This document shows, piece by piece, positions 59,900-64,000 of a stretch of DNA of 64,000 bases. The DNA is from Candidatus Thiodictyon syntrophicum (lineage in GTDB: Bacteria; Pseudomonadota; Gammaproteobacteria; Chromatiales; Chromatiaceae). The position numbers and the translations under genes are program-made. The stretch is taken from NCBI RefSeq assembly GCF_002813775.1, contig NZ_CP020370.1, forward strand, positions 6,163,501 through 6,227,500. The letters run 5' to 3'. The stretch's first letter is position 1, and each line of letters starts with the position of its first letter. The notes beneath the pieces are model-generated. The model had not been told where the DNA came from, did no database searches, and was given only the letters and a program-made list of their open reading frames with translations.

Positions 59900-61336
59900 T
59901 TAACGTAATGGCAGTGACGCGGGAGCGCGGGAGGCAGCCGCGCCGGCCCCTGGACCGCGCGAACCGCCGCGTACCAACGTACTTTCTTCCTGGACCACCC
60001 GCTGCGGGTCGTCCATCGCCGCGGCCAGGTCGCGCAGCGTCATGTCCCCCAGGGCGGCGGCCATGGCCTCATCGAGCCTTAGTTCGACCGCGGCGATCCC
60101 CCGATCCGGGGCCGCGCCGTGGCAGCCGTGCTCGCGCTCCTCGAAGCAGCGCACGGCATCGAGCAGTGACTTGATCCGGATGGCCTCCGGGGCCCGGGCC
60201 GGGACAAAGCAGGGCGGATCGGCGGCGGTGCGCAGCAGGAACCCCTCCTGCTCCAGGATAGTAAGGATGCGCGCGGTGTTGCTGTTGGGGATGCCGAGCC
60301 TGGTGGAGAGCGCATCGCTGGTCCAGGCGGCGGTGCCGGCCTGGTAGTTGCGGGCGCACTGGCCTGCCACCAGCAGGGCCAGGCGCTCGCGCAGCCGATT
60401 GCTCAGGCGCAGGTCGCGCACCCGGCTCAGGAGGTACTCGGGGTGCTGGTGATAGAAGGCGACACTGGCGCCGGTCAGCACGATGAGCCAGGCGATATAG
60501 AGCCACAGCATGAACAGGATCAGGATCGCCAGGCCCGAATAGATGGCCGTATACTGGGTGGAACTAGCCATGAAGTGGCGGAACGACCAGCCCACCGCCT
60601 CCCACAGCACCCCGGCCACCAGGGCGCCGAGCAGGGCCGAGCGGAACCGCACCCGCGCATTCGGCACAAAGACATAAAGAAAGGTGAAGGTGAAGACGAT
60701 CAGCAGGAAGGGGACCAGACTGCCGCCCGCGTCGATCAGGGTCCCCATCGGCTCGACCGCCAGGAGGGACTCCATCACGGCGGTACCGCGCACCGAGGAG
60801 GAAAGCCCCACGGCGGTGAAAAACAGCACCGGGCCGATCAGGAGCACACTCAGATACTGGCTGACCCGCTGGGCCAGGGGCCTGGTCTCGGTCACGCGCC
60901 AGGTGTCGTTGAAGACCTGCTCGATCTTCTGGATCATCGAGATGACGGTATAGATCAGCACCGCCAGCCCCACCGAGCCCAGGACCCCCACCTGCATCTT
61001 GTCCACGAAGCCCAGGATGATCTGCGCGACCTCCGCGGCCTGATCGCCGAGCGGCTCCAGCGCGTGCAGCAACAGCGGCTCCAGTGCATTGTGGGCACCG
61101 AAGCCCTTGAGCACGGAGAAGCTCACCGCCAGCAGTGGGATCATCGACAGCAGCGTCGTATAGACCAGGCTCATGGCCTGGAGCGACAGATAGCCCTCCG
61201 TCGCGTCCCGGTACAGGGCATACATCAGGCGGGCGAGCCACACCAGGCGCACCTGCCACAGGGGCAGGCCGGCGAGCGGGGTGGACCAGACCAGGGTGTC
61301 CAGGCGCTCCCAGGGGGATCGGTCGGTTGGGTTCAT
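59900..61336 (-). CDS. YihY/BrkB family membrane protein
   Basis: A 478-residue protein. Residues about 45-300 form the six-helix YihY (BrkB, formerly called RNase BN) domain: LSLQAMSLVYTTLLSMIPLL, VLGSVGLAVLIYTVISMIQK, FNDTWRV and WLYIAWLIVLTGASVAFYHQ. Residues 310-440 add a winged-helix-like domain (LSTRLGIPNSNTARILTILE) common in gammaproteobacterial homologues. Transport role unknown. The last 25 residues run into repeat DNA and are probably not conserved. Confidence 0.92.
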   Translation of the reverse strand: MNPTDRSPWERLDTLVWSTPLAGLPLWQVRLVWLARLMYALYRDATEGYLSLQAMSLVYTTLLSMIPLLAVSFSVLKGFGAHNALEPLLLHALEPLGDQAAEVAQIILGFVDKMQVGVLGSVGLAVLIYTVISMIQKIEQVFNDTWRVTETRPLAQRVSQYLSVLLIGPVLFFTAVGLSSSVRGTAVMESLLAVEPMGTLIDAGGSLVPFLLIVFTFTFLYVFVPNARVRFRSALLGALVAGVLWEAVGWSFRHFMASSTQYTAIYSGLAILILFMLWLYIAWLIVLTGASVAFYHQHPEYLLSRVRDLRLSNRLRERLALLVAGQCARNYQAGTAAWTSDALSTRLGIPNSNTARILTILEQEGFLLRTAADPPCFVPARAPEAIRIKSLLDAVRCFEEREHGCHGAAPDRGIAAVELRLDEAMAAALGDMTLRDLAAAMDDPQRVVQEESTLVRGGSRGPGAGAAASRAPASLPLR

Positions 61337-61627
61337 GGGGGAAGCCTAGGCCGGACGGGACCTTGGGGTCAAGGCGGTTGCGTCGGGCGGGTGCGATCAG
61401 AACTGATTCAGTTCTGATCGCACCCGCGTCGGCCCTTCCTTTCGGCCAGCCGGGTGCCATGTTACTGCGAGCCGTCACCCCAGAAGCCACAGAGGAACAC
61501 AGATTTTCCTAAAATTCTCATGCGCTTATCGCTATTTTCACCATCACCCGCAAGGTGAGCCCCTGATCAAGCGTAAGTCAATAGCGTTCATTTGCGGACA
61601 AATCTTCTTCTTGAACCGGAATCCCCC
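61337..61627. other. YihY / TlpA divergent region
   Basis: About 290 bases with no gene, holding promoters for both sides. Contains an inverted pair GATCAGAACTGATTCAGTTC and GAACTGAATCAGTTCTGATC (61396-61421), an overlapping perfect palindrome, and a TTCATTTGCGGACAAATC motif near 61588. Confidence 0.5.
61396..61425. repeat. Perfect palindrome upstream of the TlpA-like gene
   Basis: The bases GCGATCAGAACTGA and TCAGTTCTGATCGC are reverse complements with only a TTCAGTT-type overlap between. A dyad of this kind is a candidate operator for the YihY or TlpA-like gene. Confidence 0.5.
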
Positions 61628-62206
61628 ATGCATACAAAGCCGCGCCCCCGCGCCCTGCCGATCCTCCTGGCGACCCTCCTCGCCGCGTCCCTGACCGGAG
61701 TCCGCGCCGCCGAGGACGAGTCACTCACCCCCATCTCGGGCCAGCCCGCGGCCCCGGACTTCGACCTCAAGGACCCCGAAGGCCGCCCCCAGCGCCTTGC
61801 GGACTACCGCGGCAAGCCCGTGATCCTGAACTTCTGGGCCACCTGGTGCCCACCCTGCCGGGAGGAGATGCCCGCCATGCAGCGCGCCCACGAGCAGGTC
61901 GCCGCCGAGGGGATCGCCGTGGTCGCGATCAATGTCGGGGAGGACGCGCAGACCATCGCCCAGTTCCTGGAGGAGGAACCGGTCGACTTCGCACTGCCGA
62001 TGGACACCGACTCGAAGGTCGCCCAGCGTTATCATATGAAGGGCCTGCCGACCACCTACGTCATCGACCCCGCGGGCCGTCTGGCCTATCGCGCCTCGGG
62101 CAGCCGGGAGTGGGACGACCCCAAGCTGCTGGAGCAGGTGCGCGCCCTGAAGCAGCCGCCCGCCGCGCCGCCAACCCTCAGCACCGCGAATCCCGCGACC
62201 CCGTAG
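61628..62206 (+). CDS. Periplasmic TlpA-like thiol-disulfide protein
   Basis: A 192-residue exported thioredoxin-fold protein with a signal peptide (LPILLATLLAASLTGVRA). The redox motif is FWATWCPPCREEMPAM (Cys74, Cys77) and the cis-Pro loop is KGLPTTYVIDPAG. ResA/TlpA-type proteins reduce apocytochrome c haem sites or other periplasmic disulfides. The tail is Pro/Ala-rich. The ATG at 61628 is used, as an ATG at 61592 would add no signal-like sequence. Confidence 0.92.
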   Translation: MHTKPRPRALPILLATLLAASLTGVRAAEDESLTPISGQPAAPDFDLKDPEGRPQRLADYRGKPVILNFWATWCPPCREEMPAMQRAHEQVAAEGIAVVAINVGEDAQTIAQFLEEEPVDFALPMDTDSKVAQRYHMKGLPTTYVIDPAGRLAYRASGSREWDDPKLLEQVRALKQPPAAPPTLSTANPATP

Positions 62207-62237
62207 GGTCCGCTGTGCGGACCGCGTTCCCTCCGAC

Positions 62238-62291
62238 TGGAGTCCAAGGCTTCAGCCTTGGCGCGCTCCAAGGCTGAAGCCTTGGACTCCA
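62238..62291. repeat. 54-bp palindromic repeat, copy 4
   Basis: Arms 62238-62261 and 62268-62291 with spacer CGCGCT. Outer flanks of copy 1 appear in reverse orientation (GGTCGGCGAGTGCGCCTTAA, then GGCAGTGACGC), so copies occur both ways. A TAGGGTCCGCTGTGCGGACC palindrome lies just left at 62204-62223, overlapping the end of the TlpA-like gene. Confidence 0.9.
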
Positions 62292-62435
62292 GGCAGAGGC
62301 GACGCGGTCGGCGAGTGCGCCTTAACTTAATGGCAGTGACGCAGGAGCGTGGGAACGAGACGCCCGCGCCGGACCGCCTCGCGCTTGACTTAACGGCATT
62401 GGCTTCTCTCGCACCACAAATGGCATCGCTTCTTC

Positions 62436-62475
<40 letters not shown>

Positions 62476-62516
62476 GTGCTGTACCTGACTTGGTCTCGAC
62501 TGGCAACTAAACAGCT

Positions 62517-63239
62517 ATGCCCTTCACCTTCTCCCCCATCGGCATCATCCGCTCGCCCTACAGCGACAAGTTCGGGATCCCCCGCCAGCCGGGGTTGGTC
62601 ACCGCTGGCTCGGCGTATCTGGAACTGCTGCCGGACTTTGCCCGGGAGGAGGCGTTCAAGGGGATCGAGGGGTTTTCCCATGTCTGGCTGATCTTCGTCT
62701 TCCACGACGCCTGCCTCACCGCCGGCTGGCGACCCACGGTGCGCCCGCCGCGCCTGGGCGGGCGGGAGCGGGTGGGCGTGTTCGCCAGCCGCGCGCCCTA
62801 TCGACCCAACCCGATCGGGATCTCCGCCGTGGAGCACCTGGGGCTTGAGCGCAATCCGACCGGGCTGCGGTTGCGGCTGCGCGGGGTGGACCTGTTGGAC
62901 GGCACCCCGGTGCTGGATCTGAAGCCCTATGTCCCCTATGCCGACGCCCCGCCCGGGGTGCGCTCGGGCTTCGCGGTGGACGGGGCGGCGGCGCACGACT
63001 GGGCGGTGGCCTTCAGCCCGGCGGCGGCGGCGGGGGTGGCCGCCGCCGATCCGGACGGCCGCCGCCAACTGCGCCTGCTGATCGAACAGGTCCTGGCCCA
63101 GGACCCGCGCCCCGGCTATATGGATCGCTACCCGGGGCGCGCGGGCTTCGCGCTGCGCCTCTATGACCTGCGTGTGCACTGGCAGGTGCAGGGCCGCACG
63201 GCGCTGGTGACCGCGGTGGGGCCCGATGCTGCTTGGTAA
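62517..63239 (+). CDS. trmO: tRNA (m6t6A37) methyltransferase TrmO
   Basis: AdoMet-dependent enzyme (VirR/YaeB family) that methylates t6A37 in tRNA-Thr. The 240-residue protein has IGIIRSPYSDKFGIPRQPGL, FSHVWLIFVFHD and the signature FASRAPYRPNPIGISAVEHL, with LDLKPYVPYADA and the C-terminal sub-domain GRAGFALRLYDLRVHWQV, as in E. coli TrmO. Start ATG 62517. Confidence 0.95.
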   Translation: MPFTFSPIGIIRSPYSDKFGIPRQPGLVTAGSAYLELLPDFAREEAFKGIEGFSHVWLIFVFHDACLTAGWRPTVRPPRLGGRERVGVFASRAPYRPNPIGISAVEHLGLERNPTGLRLRLRGVDLLDGTPVLDLKPYVPYADAPPGVRSGFAVDGAAAHDWAVAFSPAAAAGVAAADPDGRRQLRLLIEQVLAQDPRPGYMDRYPGRAGFALRLYDLRVHWQVQGRTALVTAVGPDAAW

Positions 63240-63276
63240 CGAGTCAGAAAAAGGCGTCCGACCGGGCCGCACCGTG

Positions 63277-63747
63277 CTACTGCGGCACCTTCAGCACGTC
63301 CTTGATCTCCTCCAGGCTCTCGGGGATGCGTCTGGCGATGACCTCGGCGGCCTCCTGGTTTGCCTCGGTGACGATCTGCGCGAGTTCCCGCATCTGCCTG
63401 AGCGCGGTCTCGAAGGACTTCCTGGCCAACTCGGTTTCGGCCGCGACCAACTCCTGCGGCGATTTGACGGCGGCGAGCCCGGCGATGGCGGCGGTCAGCC
63501 GCTGCATCGTCTCTTGCAGGATTTTCATCTGGTACTCGGCAACTGCCTGGTAGCCTGCCACTGCCGCCTGGTTGGCGGCGCTCAGCGCCTGGAGGTTCTC
63601 ACGCTGACTCGCCACCAGCGCATCCATATTGACACCCGGCACCTGGAGTCCGGCCACGAATCCCAGCAGTTCTTCGGTTCCCTTGGTCAGGTCCAGACTG
63701 GTCATCGTCTTGCCCCAATCGCCGAATACGTTGAATGTATCGCTCAT
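63277..63747 (-). CDS. Phasin family protein
   Basis: A 156-residue helical protein of the phasin type, which coats polyhydroxyalkanoate granules. Conserved features are MDALVASQRENLQALSAANQ and the long amphipathic helix YQMKILQETMQRLTAAIAGL, then RKSFETALRQMRELAQIVTE. The C-terminus RRIPESLEEIKDVL is typical. ATG 63747 is used. The next gene upstream on the same strand is a PHB-depolymerase-like esterase, consistent with PHA metabolism. Confidence 0.92.
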   Translation of the reverse strand: MSDTFNVFGDWGKTMTSLDLTKGTEELLGFVAGLQVPGVNMDALVASQRENLQALSAANQAAVAGYQAVAEYQMKILQETMQRLTAAIAGLAAVKSPQELVAAETELARKSFETALRQMRELAQIVTEANQEAAEVIARRIPESLEEIKDVLKVPQ

Positions 63748-63841
63748 TGCGTTCTGCCCTGGTTGACTGTGATGGAAACGCCGACCCAAGTGCTCTTCAG
63801 GAAGACGCTGATGGTCTTCCCGCCAACTTGCGGCTTAGCGT

Positions 63842-64000
63842 TCATTCAGGTGGTATGTCGAGCAACTTCGGCTCGCCGGTGAGAATGTTGATCATCTGCG
63901 CCACGGCCCTGATCTGCTTGCCGCGCTGGGTGTGGTAACCCTCGTGGGTGTATTCCTGACCCCACCAGTCCCAGCAGCCCCGAGGATTCATCGGGGTCGG
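63842..64000 (-). CDS. PHB-depolymerase-family esterase, C-terminal end (cut by window edge)
   Basis: The last 52 residues: NPRGCWDWWGQEYTHEGYHT then QRGKQIRAVAQMINILTGEP. The pattern NPRGCWDWWG...Y...GxQ..AV..MI is the C-terminal signature of the esterase-PHB family (feruloyl-esterase-like poly(3-hydroxybutyrate) depolymerases). The catalytic Ser and start lie beyond the window. The gap of 94 bases to the phasin start holds no gene. Confidence 0.8.
   Translation of the reverse strand, partial: PTPMNPRGCWDWWGQEYTHEGYHTQRGKQIRAVAQMINILTGEPKLLDIPPE

Overview
The window is high-GC (about 65-70 %) gammaproteobacterial DNA. The gene order trpG-trpD-trpC / crp / osmC-like / speD and trmJ-cysE-iscR-iscS-iscU-(iscA)-hscB-hscA-fdx-iscX, with suhB divergent from trmJ, is the arrangement known from Pseudomonas and relatives. 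The very high GC, PEP-CTERM proteins, DUF29 genes, phasin and PHB depolymerase, and very many dispersed palindromic repeats suggest a purple sulfur bacterium of the Chromatiaceae. That family-level placement is inference. No rRNA, tRNA or CRISPR array was seen.

Layout. 0-8.7 kb: speD (cut by the left edge), a DUF885 protein, an OsmC-like protein, crp, two tandemly duplicated DUF29 genes with a copied trpC tail between them, trpC-trpD-trpG, and a GAF-domain protein. 8.8-14.1 kb: a Pro/Ala-rich anchored protein, an acyl-CoA thioesterase, a polyphosphate:AMP phosphotransferase, and two membrane proteins, one PqiA-like. 14.1-19.1 kb: a complete but compact lasso-peptide cluster (nucleotidyltransferase, PqqD-like RRE, B2 protease, HPr-kinase-like protein, precursor, asparagine-synthetase-like cyclase). 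It has no exporter gene. 19.2-21.8 kb: a PEP-CTERM protein, a lipid A acyltransferase and a rhodanese. 21.9-30.8 kb: the ISC iron-sulfur assembly operon with cysE, trmJ and suhB. Its iscA is broken, and a repeat element sits between iscS and iscU. 31.1-36.6 kb: DUF4342, a small unknown protein, hrpB, two paralogous secreted coiled-coil proteins, and thiL.

36.6-46.5 kb is a decaying accessory region. It holds a Uma2 fragment, a P-loop (STAND-like)-TIR-TPR gene split by an IS1-like element with a perfect 8-bp target duplication, and a DnaQ-RecQ-UvrD fusion gene inactivated by two internal deletions. 46.5-64 kb: a sulfotransferase, a DUF2189 membrane protein, a metallo-beta-lactamase-fold hydrolase, a P-type cation ATPase fused to a periplasmic OmpA-like domain, CorA, a toxin-antitoxin pair, a second PEP-CTERM protein, two P-loop GTPases, YihY, a TlpA-like thioredoxin, TrmO, a phasin, and the end of a PHB depolymerase.

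The most unusual items are the P-type ATPase-OmpA fusion, the lasso cluster whose precursor ends in Thr next to an HPr-kinase-like gene, the IS-split TIR-TPR gene whose ancestral frame can be rebuilt exactly, the iscA gene lost by nonsense mutation plus deletion, and a dispersed element bounded by inverted hexanucleotide (ACAACG)n arrays. Five other repeat families occupy most of the intergenic gaps.
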